A stretch of 64,000 bases of DNA from an uncultured Eubacteriales bacterium (GCA_934486825.1 CAKSQF010000008.1:36204-100203); one strand, 5' to 3'. Positions 52,647 through 61,730 are shown, counted from the first letter of the stretch. The notes: generated by a model from the sequence alone, not told the origin. Numbers and translations: made by a program.

Positions 52647-55600
52647 TTAATTTGCATACTTCTTGAAGTTCTCTGCCTGTTCCAAGACCTCTTTATAAAC
52701 ATCGTCAATCGTTACGGGTGGGTAATCAAACTCATCGAGTAACAAAATGAGGTCAACCTGAAGGTTTGCTTTAATATCGTCACGAGTAGACCAATCGGTA
52801 TAACGAGCCTTGTCATCAACAATGAGTTTTATACGCTTCGATAGTTCAATCATTTTATCATCAGGATATTCAAACTCATATTTGCGAGCAACGATGTTGA
52901 GAATGTCATAGAAGGCTTTTTCCTCATAGTCAATGCCCATATCCTTGAAAGAATCTTTTTCCTTTTTGAGATCTTCCAAAAGTTTTGCGAGTTGCTCTGC
53001 AACATCATCAAGAACCTCGTTGGCAAAGGCTTCGTCCTTGCGGCGATTGTTATACTCATCAACGACACGCTTCATTCTTTCGGCAAACTCCATACTCATA
53101 ATGCGATTGACTTTCTTATATTCCTCAATCGCCTGAGATAAGAGCCGTTGCAGTAGTTTGATTTTGGTATTGGGAAGTTGGATAGCATTTATCTTGTCCA
53201 TATACTCATCGCTGAAAATATCGACGGAGATATGCTTGCCCGTTTCAAACAGTTCTTCAATGCCGTCCGATTGAATAGCACCCTCTAAGAGTTCACGGAC
53301 TCTTGCGTTCATCTGAGCAGTATCGGGTGCATCGCCTTTTGTCAACTTAAAGAGAATTGAGCGAACTGCACAGTAGAACGAGATATGGTCTTTATCATCA
53401 TCTGTGAACTTTTCGCTTGAACTGCAAAGGTTAAATGCCTGCTTCATTCTCTTGACCGCTGCCATAAACCTTGTTTCAAGTTCCTCGGTAAGTTGAACAT
53501 ACTCAACTGCTCTGTTAAGGCAAGCAAGTTGTTCCACCGGAGAGCCACAGAAAAAGTCTTTGCTATTGAAGTTGTGGAACATCTGAGCAAGCACTTCCAA
53601 CTGATCCTTAACGATAGTAATAGACTGTTCCACGCCTTCAAATTCTTCTGTTTCAAAGTTCGTGTACTTTTTAAGAGCCATATTCATATTTTTCTTAATG
53701 CCGATGTAATCGACGATTAAGCCCTTGTCTTTACCCTCATAAACACGATTTACACGGGAAATCGTCTGAATGAGCGTGTGCTGCTGAATAGGCTTGTCAA
53801 TATAAATGGTATCAAGGGCGGGAACATCAAATCCGGTGAGCCACATATCAACAACTATGGCGATTTTGAAATTGGACTTGACATTCTTAAACTGACGGTC
53901 GAGTTCTTTTCTATCTTCTTTTGTGCCGAGCATTTCGTACAGTTCAGGCTCGTCATCTTTATTGCGAGTCATAACCATTCTGATTTTTTCGATGGGCTTC
54001 AACTCTTTCTTATCTTTCTCCGTGAGTTCAGCGCCGTCGGCACAGATTTTCTTTTCTGCCCATTCGGGGCGAAGTTCGATAACAATTTTATAAAAAGAGT
54101 AAGCAATATTGCGGTTGGCACAGACGAACATAGCCTTGCCTGCAACCGTTGCACCCTCTTCAACACGGTTTTCGTAATGCTCTATGAAATCCTGTGCTAC
54201 GGCACGAAGCCTGTCGGGATCGCCAATGATGATTTCCATATTAGCAACTGCTTTTTTGCTTTCCTCGACTTGGTGTTCGTTTGCACCGTCGTTCTCGCAT
54301 TTGGCATAGTAATCCTCAATCTCTTGAATTTTTGCTTGGTCAAGAGTTACACGGGCTGCACGACCGTCATAAACGAGATTAACTGTGATACCGTCACGAA
54401 CCGACTCAGTCATTGTATAAGAGTCCACAATGCCGCCAAAGACTTCGATTGTAGGATCAATAGGCGTTCCCGTGAAGCCGACATAAGTAGCGTTGGGTAA
54501 TGAGTCGTGTAAATACTTTGCAAAGCCGTAGGTTCGCTCTACGCCCGTGTCGGTAATCTTAACCTTTTGGTCGAGATTAACCTGACTGCGGTGTGCTTCA
54601 TCGGAAATACAAATGACATTGCTTCTGTCGGTCAGCATTTGCAAATCCTCGGTGAACTTTTGAATGGTGGTCAAATAGACGCCGCCGCTTTCTCTGCCTT
54701 GAAGTTCTTGGCGGAGTTTTTCACGGGAGTCAATGCTGACTACGGTATCATCACCGATATATTTTTTAGAGCCGACAAACTGTTTTGATAATTGGTCATC
54801 AAGGTCTGTTCGGTCGGTAATAATCAAAATAGTAGGAGAACGGAAAAACTTGCTTTTCATAAGCATACGGGTTAGGAACATCATAGTGTAACTCTTACCA
54901 CAACCCGTTGCACCAAAGTATGTACCGCCCTTTCCGTCACCTTCGGGGCGTAAATGCAACTTGATATTCTCATAGAGTTTGTTTGCAGCGAAGAACTGCG
55001 GATAGCGACATACTATCTTCAAGTCTTTGTCCGAAGCGTCGGGGAAATAAATAAAATCTTTGATAACCGCAAGCAAACGGTCTTTGCGGAATAATCCCTG
55101 CATCATAGTTACAAGCGAGTTTATTCCGTCACGGTCAACATCGTCTGCTTCGACTTTTCTCCACGCATAGAAGAAGTCATACGGGCTGAACAAAGAACCG
55201 TACTTGTTATTTGCACCGTCGCTTATTACGACAAAGGCGTTATACTTGAAAATCTCAGGAATATCACGGCGATAACGAACAGTAAGTTGGGTATAGGCGT
55301 CCATAATCGTTGTGTTCTCTTTTACGGCACTCTTAAACTCAAGAACGACAACGGGAATACCGTTTACAAATACAATTCCGTCAGGAATACGCATTTGATT
55401 ATCAATGCCGATGATTTCAAACTGATTTACCGCTTTGAAAATGTTGTTTTCGGGGTTCTCAAAGTCAATCAGTTCAATGAAAATATCCTTTTGGGTTCTG
55501 TCCTCACGGTTAAATATAAAACCGTCACAGAGCATTTTGTATATGGTCTTATTCGCTTCATAGAGAGTGCCGGAAGTATTACGAAGCATAAGGATAATGC

Positions 55601-55787
55601 TATCTACTTCACTCGGAGTGATCCCGTCTTTGGCATAACGGGCATAGAGATACTGCTTCAAATCATCAGTAAGAAGCACATCGGTTCTTTCCCTGTGGAT
55701 CTGTTCACCGCTTATGTATTCATAGCCTTCCTCTTTGAATAACTGCATTATCGACATCTCTAATGCATGTTCGTTAAAGTTTGCCAT
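52647..55787 (-). CDS. hsdR: Type I restriction enzyme R subunit
   Basis: HsdR is the motor and nuclease that cuts unmethylated DNA far from the recognition site. The N-terminal nuclease has IPDGIVFVNGIPVVVLEFKSA (the Asp and the ExK pair). The motor has Walker A GATGCGKSYT, DEAHRSQ, FTGTPID and VNRVYEGKDKG. The C-terminal helical part follows. AAGGAG eight bases before the ATG at 55787 gives 1046 residues, the EcoR124-like size. It is the last gene of the R-M operon, intact in all motifs seen. Confidence 0.94.
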   Translation of the reverse strand: MANFNEHALEMSIMQLFKEEGYEYISGEQIHRERTDVLLTDDLKQYLYARYAKDGITPSEVDSIILMLRNTSGTLYEANKTIYKMLCDGFIFNREDRTQKDIFIELIDFENPENNIFKAVNQFEIIGIDNQMRIPDGIVFVNGIPVVVLEFKSAVKENTTIMDAYTQLTVRYRRDIPEIFKYNAFVVISDGANNKYGSLFSPYDFFYAWRKVEADDVDRDGINSLVTMMQGLFRKDRLLAVIKDFIYFPDASDKDLKIVCRYPQFFAANKLYENIKLHLRPEGDGKGGTYFGATGCGKSYTMMFLTRMLMKSKFFRSPTILIITDRTDLDDQLSKQFVGSKKYIGDDTVVSIDSREKLRQELQGRESGGVYLTTIQKFTEDLQMLTDRSNVICISDEAHRSQVNLDQKVKITDTGVERTYGFAKYLHDSLPNATYVGFTGTPIDPTIEVFGGIVDSYTMTESVRDGITVNLVYDGRAARVTLDQAKIQEIEDYYAKCENDGANEHQVEESKKAVANMEIIIGDPDRLRAVAQDFIEHYENRVEEGATVAGKAMFVCANRNIAYSFYKIVIELRPEWAEKKICADGAELTEKDKKELKPIEKIRMVMTRNKDDEPELYEMLGTKEDRKELDRQFKNVKSNFKIAIVVDMWLTGFDVPALDTIYIDKPIQQHTLIQTISRVNRVYEGKDKGLIVDYIGIKKNMNMALKKYTNFETEEFEGVEQSITIVKDQLEVLAQMFHNFNSKDFFCGSPVEQLACLNRAVEYVQLTEELETRFMAAVKRMKQAFNLCSSSEKFTDDDKDHISFYCAVRSILFKLTKGDAPDTAQMNARVRELLEGAIQSDGIEELFETGKHISVDIFSDEYMDKINAIQLPNTKIKLLQRLLSQAIEEYKKVNRIMSMEFAERMKRVVDEYNNRRKDEAFANEVLDDVAEQLAKLLEDLKKEKDSFKDMGIDYEEKAFYDILNIVARKYEFEYPDDKMIELSKRIKLIVDDKARYTDWSTRDDIKANLQVDLILLLDEFDYPPVTIDDVYKEVLEQAENFKKYAN

Positions 55788-55792
55788 TGCGT

Positions 55793-56695
55793 TCACTCCT
55801 TTTTGCGTTGCCGTTTCTTGCTTTTGCTCTCGGCAGCACTTACATAATAAGCATTGTAAAGTGCTTGTAACACCTCGTAATACTTGTCCTCAAATGTTTC
55901 AGCTTGTGCGTCCGTATATTCCAACGGGTTCTGATTTATTTCTTCATCGGGCTTTCTGTTCTTGATAATGATAGCGATGCTTTCTATCAGTTCCATTAAC
56001 CACATACAAACGATTTCTTCCTTGCAAGTTCCGAGGTTCTGAGAGTACCACACCAAATCCATCGGCGGAGTCGGCTTCTCATCACCAAATTCCATACGCC
56101 CGTCTATGTAGTAATAGAAATAATCGTCTACATAATCTGCAACAGACAGTTGGTTCATATTAAAAGCAACCCTAAAACTGTTATCTTTGTTTATGGGCTT
56201 GAATACCCTCGGAGTATCATTCCATTGCAAATCACGGTAATACTCATAACTCCTATGAAAATACTTCGCTCCGTCGTACAGATAATTGCCGCCGAGATCA
56301 AATCGCTTTATGTCATCTTCCAATGCTGCTATGCAGTTCTGCACCCAACGGGTATCTCTTATTTGACGGCTATTATATCCTGCTTGACGCAAGATTTCAT
56401 TTTGGAGTTCTTCGGTACAACGGCAGTATTCCGTGTAAATCTTTCTTGAATGTCTTTCAAGCGGATGTTGGTTAGCGGCTATAATACACCACGCCAAATA
56501 ATCTCTTTCGGACTCGTTATCAATCAAAAACTCCCGTGCTTTTGTTTCTAACTCTATTCGCTCTTTTTCTTCCTGCAACTTTTGTATTTCTTTTTCGTGC
56601 CGTGTTTGCAGCCAATAGATCAGAAACGAAACCGCTATGGTGGCTATCAACGATAACACGCCGATGATTATTTGAATTATATCTGCTGCTGACAT
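55793..56695 (-). CDS. Membrane-anchored coiled-coil protein inside the type I R-M operon
   Basis: 300 residues, family not recognised. One membrane helix near the N-terminus (about residues 4-27, IIQIIIGVLSLIATIAVSFLIYW), a charged coiled coil (about 30-56, QTRHEKEIQKLQEEKERIE), then a helical domain rich in Tyr, Trp and Asp (YFHRSYEYYRDLQWNDTPRVF) with a basic end KSKKRQRKKE. GGAGG is five bases before the ATG at 56695. It lies between hsdS and hsdR in the same direction, five bases before hsdR, so it is made with the complex. A membrane-tethered accessory or a second defence protein is possible; no catalytic motif is visible. Confidence 0.7.
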   Translation of the reverse strand: MSAADIIQIIIGVLSLIATIAVSFLIYWLQTRHEKEIQKLQEEKERIELETKAREFLIDNESERDYLAWCIIAANQHPLERHSRKIYTEYCRCTEELQNEILRQAGYNSRQIRDTRWVQNCIAALEDDIKRFDLGGNYLYDGAKYFHRSYEYYRDLQWNDTPRVFKPINKDNSFRVAFNMNQLSVADYVDDYFYYYIDGRMEFGDEKPTPPMDLVWYSQNLGTCKEEIVCMWLMELIESIAIIIKNRKPDEEINQNPLEYTDAQAETFEDKYYEVLQALYNAYYVSAAESKSKKRQRKKE

Positions 56696-56707
56696 ACTTA
56701 CCTCCGT

Positions 56708-56722
56708 TAAACGATAATTTAG
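56708..56722 (+). repeat. hsdS recombination site R1
   Basis: TAAACGATAATTTAG, plus orientation, five bases downstream of the stop of the two-TRD hsdS. If joined to an hsdS N-half the frame would read INDNL-A-A-stop. Confidence 0.85.
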
Positions 56723-56726
56723 CGGC

Positions 56727-57812
56727 TTAATCCGACATTTTCGCAAGCAATATATCTTTGAGATTTGAAAGATGCTCAATCTCAGTTCGATTTTCACGGA
56801 TAGATAAGAACATCTTATCAATCATAGCATTGAGTTGAGTTAGATCATTGTCGCAAGGAACTACAACGGGCAGTTTTCTGAGGTTTTCCTGATTGATTTT
56901 TAATTGAACTGCTCCGGTTACAGCATTGCGAACAACGGTATTCTTCAGAATGAGGTAAACCATTTCGGTTGAATATCCATTTTTCCCTTGAAAGATGTGA
57001 GCGTGATTATTCACCCAAAACTTACCCCAAACATATTGCATAGTTGGATAACCGTTGTCATCCATAACTGTTCCATCTTCACCGAGCAAACCGTAAATGC
57101 CATCAAAGATGTAGTTATCCACATAGTCCATAAGCGATGCTGCACCGTAGTATGGATAAATTCGTTCCATTCCGCTACGATCCAAACTCGACATTGGTCT
57201 ACGCATACTGTCAAACAAGTTTATCAGGTTGTCAACGGTGGTTTCAACACCGCTTGAATTGATTTTATCCTGAAGAACCGCTTGTGCCTGTGCTTCTAAA
57301 TTATCGTTTATCTGCTTCTTCAATGCAATTCTATCGGTGATTGCTTTATATGCTTTTACGATTTTTCTCTGTTCTTCGATTGCCGGCACGGGAAGTTCAA
57401 CCATACACATTTCGTTCCAATCAAATATTTCACGAACACTACCGTGCGACTTATATCGAGCATATCTGTCAAACTCAGGGCGGCTAAACCAAAGCATAAG
57501 GTATTCAGGCAAAAGTTTTTCAGTATCTACGACCTCAAATACGGTATAGACATTACTTACAAGCCCTTCTTCGTAGTCTTTAAGAAGTGCTATTCCGATT
57601 TTATCTCCCCTGCGAGAAGTATCGGGAATGTATGTAAACTGTCCCTTTTTAACAACCTTGTACTTAGTAAAATCTGTGCCAACCGTGTTTGCAATAGAAG
57701 GAATGAACTGCTTTTGAACCGATACGCCCAAAAGATTTTCTTCTTTGCCGTCTGTGTTCCGAATATCAACTTGTCTGATGTACTCACCAAGATGTTTGTA
57801 TCCGTCCTTCAT
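56727..57812 (-). CDS. hsdS: Type I specificity subunit, two recognition domains (S-B)
   Basis: 361 residues with two target recognition domains. TRD1 is about 1-135 (HLGEYIRQVDIRN to FDWNEMCMVELPVP), the central conserved helix is 138-170 (EEQRKIVKAYKAITDRIALKKQINDNL), TRD2 follows, and the distal conserved helix closes it (NAMIDKMFLSIRENRTEIEHL). GAGG is spaced for the ATG at 57812. Site R2 lies exactly in the codons for INDNL, so the second half can be exchanged. It starts 11 bases inside the recombinase 3' end. Confidence 0.92.
   Translation of the reverse strand: MKDGYKHLGEYIRQVDIRNTDGKEENLLGVSVQKQFIPSIANTVGTDFTKYKVVKKGQFTYIPDTSRRGDKIGIALLKDYEEGLVSNVYTVFEVVDTEKLLPEYLMLWFSRPEFDRYARYKSHGSVREIFDWNEMCMVELPVPAIEEQRKIVKAYKAITDRIALKKQINDNLEAQAQAVLQDKINSSGVETTVDNLINLFDSMRRPMSSLDRSGMERIYPYYGAASLMDYVDNYIFDGIYGLLGEDGTVMDDNGYPTMQYVWGKFWVNNHAHIFQGKNGYSTEMVYLILKNTVVRNAVTGAVQLKINQENLRKLPVVVPCDNDLTQLNAMIDKMFLSIRENRTEIEHLSNLKDILLAKMSD
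57296..57310 (-). repeat. hsdS recombination site R2
   Basis: The 15-bp core in minus orientation, inside the central conserved helix of S-B (codons for I-N-D-N-L). The upstream 10 bases AAGAAGCAGA are also shared with R4. Confidence 0.88.
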
Positions 57813-57822
57813 TCTCATCACC

Positions 57823-58806
57823 TCAACCAATGTATTTTCTATGCGCTATCTTAACATTACTTTGCTTTACCATTGCGTACTGCAAGGTCGTGTCTATTCT
57901 TCTATGCCCTAAGAGTTGCTGAAGTTGCTCTATGGGCATTCCTTTGTCTATCGCCATTGTTGCAAGGGTTCTTCTGAATTTGTGGGGATGCACTTTATTC
58001 AGTCCCAAGCGTTTTCCGTATTGTCGCAACCTGACTTCAATGCCGCTGATCTGCAAGCGATTATGCGGCTTTTGCAAAGACACAAACAGAGCAGGATTGC
58101 CGTCATCACGACTGTTCAGATAGTTCTGCAAGTGTATTTTCGTCCGTGCGTCAAAGTAAACAATTCGTTCTTTATCGCCCTTACCGAAAACAACACATTC
58201 TCGCTCGTTAAAGTCAATATCTTCACGGTTGAGCAAAACCATCTCGCCAACACGCATACCCGTTGAAGCAAGCATATCTATGATTGCCAAGTCCCTAAGT
58301 TCCGTGCAGTTATCCCGCATCAGTTCAAGTGCTTCGTCGGTGTATGTTTCCTTAATATTCGTTCCGGTTTTGACTTTGTGTATCCGTCGAACCGGACTTT
58401 TGAGTATGTAATCCTCATCTTCAAGCCAAGAGAAGAAACTTGATAGTATTCTTCTAATATTGTCTATCGTTACCTTGCTTGATTGCTTACGAGCCTGATA
58501 CTCGGTCAGGTAGGTGCGAATGTCATCTGTTACGATGTGCTTCACGCTTTTGCCCAACTCGCTCAACATAGATGTGATTGTTGACTCGTAATATTTTAAG
58601 GACTTCTCAGAGCAGCCCTCAATTCGTTTTGCCGATAAGAACAACTCAACTAAGTTTTGCTCTGAGATTTCCTCGTTCCCTTTATTTTCAACCACTTTGT
58701 AGTTGAAAAGTGTGTGTTGCAGAACCTCTTGTAGTTTTTCTGCTTGTGCGTTATCCAAATAGGGGATCATACCCTGAATAACATCGTTAATTAAATGTTG
58801 TTTCAT
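57823..58806 (-). CDS. Tyrosine recombinase of the hsdS inversion system
   Basis: 327 residues of the XerC/D-like class found with invertible hsdS genes (PsrA/CreX type). An N-terminal SAM-like domain (KRIEGCSEKSLKYYESTITSMLSELGKSVKHI) is followed by the catalytic residues: Arg in STGMRVGEM, Lys in FGKGDKERIV, HKFRRTLATM, and GHRRIDTTLQYA with the Tyr nucleophile. AAGGAG is eight bases before the ATG at 58806. It lies between the two pairs of repeats. A hairpin at 58845-58878 (GAGTGGTG/CACCACTC) separates it from the silent cassette. Confidence 0.92.
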   Translation of the reverse strand: MKQHLINDVIQGMIPYLDNAQAEKLQEVLQHTLFNYKVVENKGNEEISEQNLVELFLSAKRIEGCSEKSLKYYESTITSMLSELGKSVKHIVTDDIRTYLTEYQARKQSSKVTIDNIRRILSSFFSWLEDEDYILKSPVRRIHKVKTGTNIKETYTDEALELMRDNCTELRDLAIIDMLASTGMRVGEMVLLNREDIDFNERECVVFGKGDKERIVYFDARTKIHLQNYLNSRDDGNPALFVSLQKPHNRLQISGIEVRLRQYGKRLGLNKVHPHKFRRTLATMAIDKGMPIEQLQQLLGHRRIDTTLQYAMVKQSNVKIAHRKYIG

Positions 58807-58901
58807 AGCCAATTCTCCTTTGACATTTATTGAGAACGACTATGGAGTGGTGTTCCTTTTGTTTAACTCCCACCACTCACGAGAGTTATTGATATGTTCG
58901 C

Positions 58902-58916
58902 TAAACGATAATTTAG
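58902..58916 (+). repeat. hsdS recombination site R3
   Basis: Plus-orientation core at the 5' end of the silent cassette, continued as TAAACGATAATTTAGTGGCG, a 20-bp match with R4 in reverse. Confidence 0.9.
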
Positions 58917-59575
58917 TGGCGCTTGGTGTTGCTTCTATTCAAAAGAATGTTGGGAATGGTGCTTTAATAAACCTAACTGATTCCGAAATAGAAAACTATG
59001 CCCTAAAAGACGGTCTTGAGATTAAAACCGTTGCCGATTTTTGCTCTGAAACTAAATCGGGTTCAACTCCTTCTCGTGCTTACAATGAGTTTTGGAATGG
59101 CGGTACTATTTCTTGGGTTAAATCTGGAGAAGTGCATAATAACATTACTCTAAAGACAGAGGAATGTATTACCCAAGAAGGTCTTAACGGCAGTTCCGCA
59201 AAACTCTTACCCAAAGATACAGTTCTTATGGCTATGTATGGAGTAACAGCGGGAGAAGTTGGTTATTTGGCTATTGAAGCGACTACTAATCAAGCCATTT
59301 GCGGTATGATTTGCAGCACCAAAGCCGAAGCAGCCTACTTGTACTTTGCTTTAATCCAAAGCCAAGCCGCAATTAGCAGATTATCAAACGGTGGAGCGCA
59401 AGACAACCTAAGTAAAAACTTCATAGATGCCATCAAGTTGGTTGTCCCACCATTAGAACAAATCAATGCGATGAATTTATCTGCAATAATTGAGCAAATG
59501 ACACTCAATACAAAAGAACTCTATGTACTTGAGGAACTTCAAGCGACTTCTTTGGCTCAATTATCACGCCACTAA
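58902..59575 (+). CDS. Silent hsdS cassette with a second recognition domain (C)
   Basis: An opposite-strand half-gene lacking its own start. From R3 it reads NDNLVALGVASIQKN, then a TRD (FCSETKSGSTPSRAYNEFWNGGTISWVKSGE to LSKNFIDAIKLVVPP) and the distal conserved helix (LEQINAMNLSAIIEQMTLNTKELYVLEEL), ending LSRH and TAA inside R4. The open frame to 58820 is only accidental. Inversion between R3 and R4 would fuse it in frame to S-A, giving about 391 residues, normal HsdS length. Confidence 0.88.
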
Positions 59576-60088
59576 ATTATCGTTTATCTGCTTCTTTAAT
59601 TTAACTCGCTCGGTAATAGCCTGATAACTGTTTACGATTTCTATTTGTTCGTCTATCGGCGGAACGGGTATTTCCATTCTGCAAATATCATCCCAAGTAA
59701 TTCCGCCACGAACACTACCGTCTGTATGCAGCCAACATATTCTGTCGAATTCAGGTCTGCGAAACCACATCATCAAAAAGTCCGCATTGAGGACGGTTGT
59801 ATCCTTTATCTCAAACATAAAGTATGCAGGAGAAACAATAGCAGGCGTATCTTCTGAGTAAAGTGCAACCGGAAGTCGCTCATCACGACCGACATGCATA
59901 GGGTTACAAGCAAAATTACCTTTTTGAATTAACTTATATTTGCTCAGATCCGTGCCGATAACATTTGCAACCGAAGGCATAAAGAACTTGTCAATGTTTA
60001 TGCCCAATACTTGCTCGGTTACAAGGTCTTTATTGCGGTTATCAATTAAACGGATATGATTACCTAAGAGATCATAATTCGATTTCAT
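59564..60088 (-). CDS. hsdS: Type I half-specificity subunit, one recognition domain (S-A)
   Basis: 174 residues: one TRD (LLGNHIRLIDNRN to WDDICRMEIPVPP) and the central helix (DEQIEIVNSYQAITERVKLKKQINDNL), then Val-Ala-stop just past site R4. It overlaps the hsdM stop by 17 bases, so it is translated with hsdM. In the present orientation it is a half-S; two such halves can pair in other systems to read a palindromic site. After inversion it becomes the N-half of a full S subunit. Confidence 0.9.
   Translation of the reverse strand: MKSNYDLLGNHIRLIDNRNKDLVTEQVLGINIDKFFMPSVANVIGTDLSKYKLIQKGNFACNPMHVGRDERLPVALYSEDTPAIVSPAYFMFEIKDTTVLNADFLMMWFRRPEFDRICWLHTDGSVRGGITWDDICRMEIPVPPIDEQIEIVNSYQAITERVKLKKQINDNLVA
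59571..59585 (-). repeat. hsdS recombination site R4
   Basis: Minus-orientation core in the INDNL codons of S-A. It shares 20 bp with R3, and both the stop of S-A and the stop of cassette C fall in or beside it. Confidence 0.9.
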
Positions 60089-61646
60089 AACCCAACTCCT
60101 TAAAGACGGAGAGAAGGTCGGCTTTGGACTTTTCTTCTGCAACGAGAAGTTCTTTTAACTCTCCTTGCAAAGTTTTCATCTTGGTATCAAAGTCGATGTT
60201 CTCATCTCTGTTGACAAACTCAATATAGCGGCTCGGAACAAGGGTGAAGCCCTTTTCTGCCACTTCATCAAAAGAAGCAGAATAGCAGAACTCCGGCACA
60301 TCCTGATATGTTTCCTCGTAACCTTCTTGCTGCCAAGTGTGATAAACAGAAGTAACCTTTGCACGATCTTCTTCGGTCAGTTCGATGTACTTCTTCTCAT
60401 AAGGACTACCCATTTGGCGGAGATCCATAAAGAGAATTTCTTTCTCTCTGTCACGATAGCGTTTCAATTTTCCATTCTGCTCTACGACACGAGCCTTTTT
60501 ATTCTTATTGAGTATCCAAAGCGTAACGCTTATGTCCGTAGTGTAGAAAAGGCTTCTCGGCAGAATGATAATCGCTTCAACAAGGTTATTCCTGATAAGT
60601 TGCTCTCTGATTTTTAACTCCGTGCCGTCATCGGACAAAGCGCCGTTTGCAAGCAGAAAGCCCGCAACACCGTTTTGTGAGAGTTTGGAAACGATGTTCA
60701 AAATCCAACCGTAGTTCGCATTGCTTGTCGGCGGTACTTCATAGCCGTTCCAACGGGGATCATCTATAAGTTCATTGTCGGCTCTCCATTCTTTCTGATT
60801 GAAAGGCGGGTTTGCCATAATGTAATCTGCTTTAAGGTCTTTGTGTTGGTCATTGGTAAAGGTGTTTGCCGCCATTTCTCCGAGATTTGCGGAGATACCA
60901 CGAATAGCCAAGTTCATCTTTGCAAGTTTGAAAGTTGTGTTGGTATATTCCTGACCGTAGATAGATACCTTTTTCTTGTTTCCGCTATGTGCTTCAACGA
61001 ATTTGATTGACTGAACGAACATACCGCCCGAACCGCAACAGGGATCGTAGAGGATACCGTCATAGGGTTCAAGCATTTCGGCAATCAGATTAACAATGCA
61101 CTTGGGCGTATAGAACTCGCCTTTGCCTTTACCTTCGGCAAGTGCGAACTTACTCAGGAAATACTCATACACACGACCGATAATATCGTTTTCCTTATCG
61201 TCGGTGTTAATGCGGTTTATCTCATCAAGCAGAGAAGCAAGTTTAGCGGTATCAATATGTAATCTTGAGTAGTAGTTATCAGGCAGCGCACCTCTGAGAG
61301 CAGGGTTCGCCTTTTCGATGTTGTATAGGGCAGTATCTATTTTAAGAGCAATATCATCTTGCTTTGCGTGTTCAATGATATAAGACCAACGGCTATCTTC
61401 GGGAAGAAAGAAAACATTGTCCTTTGTATAGAAAGCCACATTGTCGATGAACTTTTCGCCAAATTTCTCAGCGATGGTCTTTCTCTGCGCTTCAAATTTA
61501 TCACTCGCAAATTTAAGGAAGAAAAGGCTGAGAACAACATGCTTGTACTCGGCAGGCTCAACAGAGCCACGAAGTTTGTCAGCGGATTTCCACAACGCTT
61601 CTTCCATTGAAACTTCTTTTTTAGGTTTAGCGGCGGCTTTAGCCAT
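60072..61646 (-). CDS. hsdM: Type I modification methylase
   Basis: HsdM methylates adenine at the site chosen by HsdS. The N-terminal HsdM_N domain has LWKSADKLRGSVEPAEYKH; the catalytic part has motif I DPCCGSGGMFVQS and motif IV NPPF. 524 residues from the ATG at 61646, eight bases after GGAGG. It is the first gene of the R-M operon (hsdM-hsdS-A), behind a promoter with the shared 18-bp motif. Confidence 0.95.
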   Translation of the reverse strand: MAKAAAKPKKEVSMEEALWKSADKLRGSVEPAEYKHVVLSLFFLKFASDKFEAQRKTIAEKFGEKFIDNVAFYTKDNVFFLPEDSRWSYIIEHAKQDDIALKIDTALYNIEKANPALRGALPDNYYSRLHIDTAKLASLLDEINRINTDDKENDIIGRVYEYFLSKFALAEGKGKGEFYTPKCIVNLIAEMLEPYDGILYDPCCGSGGMFVQSIKFVEAHSGNKKKVSIYGQEYTNTTFKLAKMNLAIRGISANLGEMAANTFTNDQHKDLKADYIMANPPFNQKEWRADNELIDDPRWNGYEVPPTSNANYGWILNIVSKLSQNGVAGFLLANGALSDDGTELKIREQLIRNNLVEAIIILPRSLFYTTDISVTLWILNKNKKARVVEQNGKLKRYRDREKEILFMDLRQMGSPYEKKYIELTEEDRAKVTSVYHTWQQEGYEETYQDVPEFCYSASFDEVAEKGFTLVPSRYIEFVNRDENIDFDTKMKTLQGELKELLVAEEKSKADLLSVFKELGYEIEL

Positions 61647-61685
61647 TTGAATTACCTCCATTTTTCGTCAGGATACTCGAACACA

Positions 61686-61713
61686 AGTATATCCTATCAT
61701 ATTAGGTGTCCCA
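61686..61713 (-). promoter_or_regulatory. Likely promoter of hsdM
   Basis: On the minus strand TGGGAC (61713-61708, within the shared motif) and TATACT (61691-61686) are 16 bases apart. The weak -35 suggests an activator or dual control at the motif. Confidence 0.55.
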
Positions 61714-61725
61714 TAAAACGGACTT
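61708..61725 (-). repeat. Shared 18-bp regulatory motif, copy B
   Basis: AAGTCCGTTTTATGGGAC on the minus strand, identical to copy A at 51944-51961. In both places it follows an XRE gene in the same direction and lies over the -35 of the next promoter. Confidence 0.7.
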
Positions 61726-61730
61726 TACTA

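Noticed and set aside
58820..58901. Start region of the opposite-strand hsdS cassette
   Set aside because: These codons have no hsdS similarity or ribosome site; the cassette begins at R3 and is silent until recombined.
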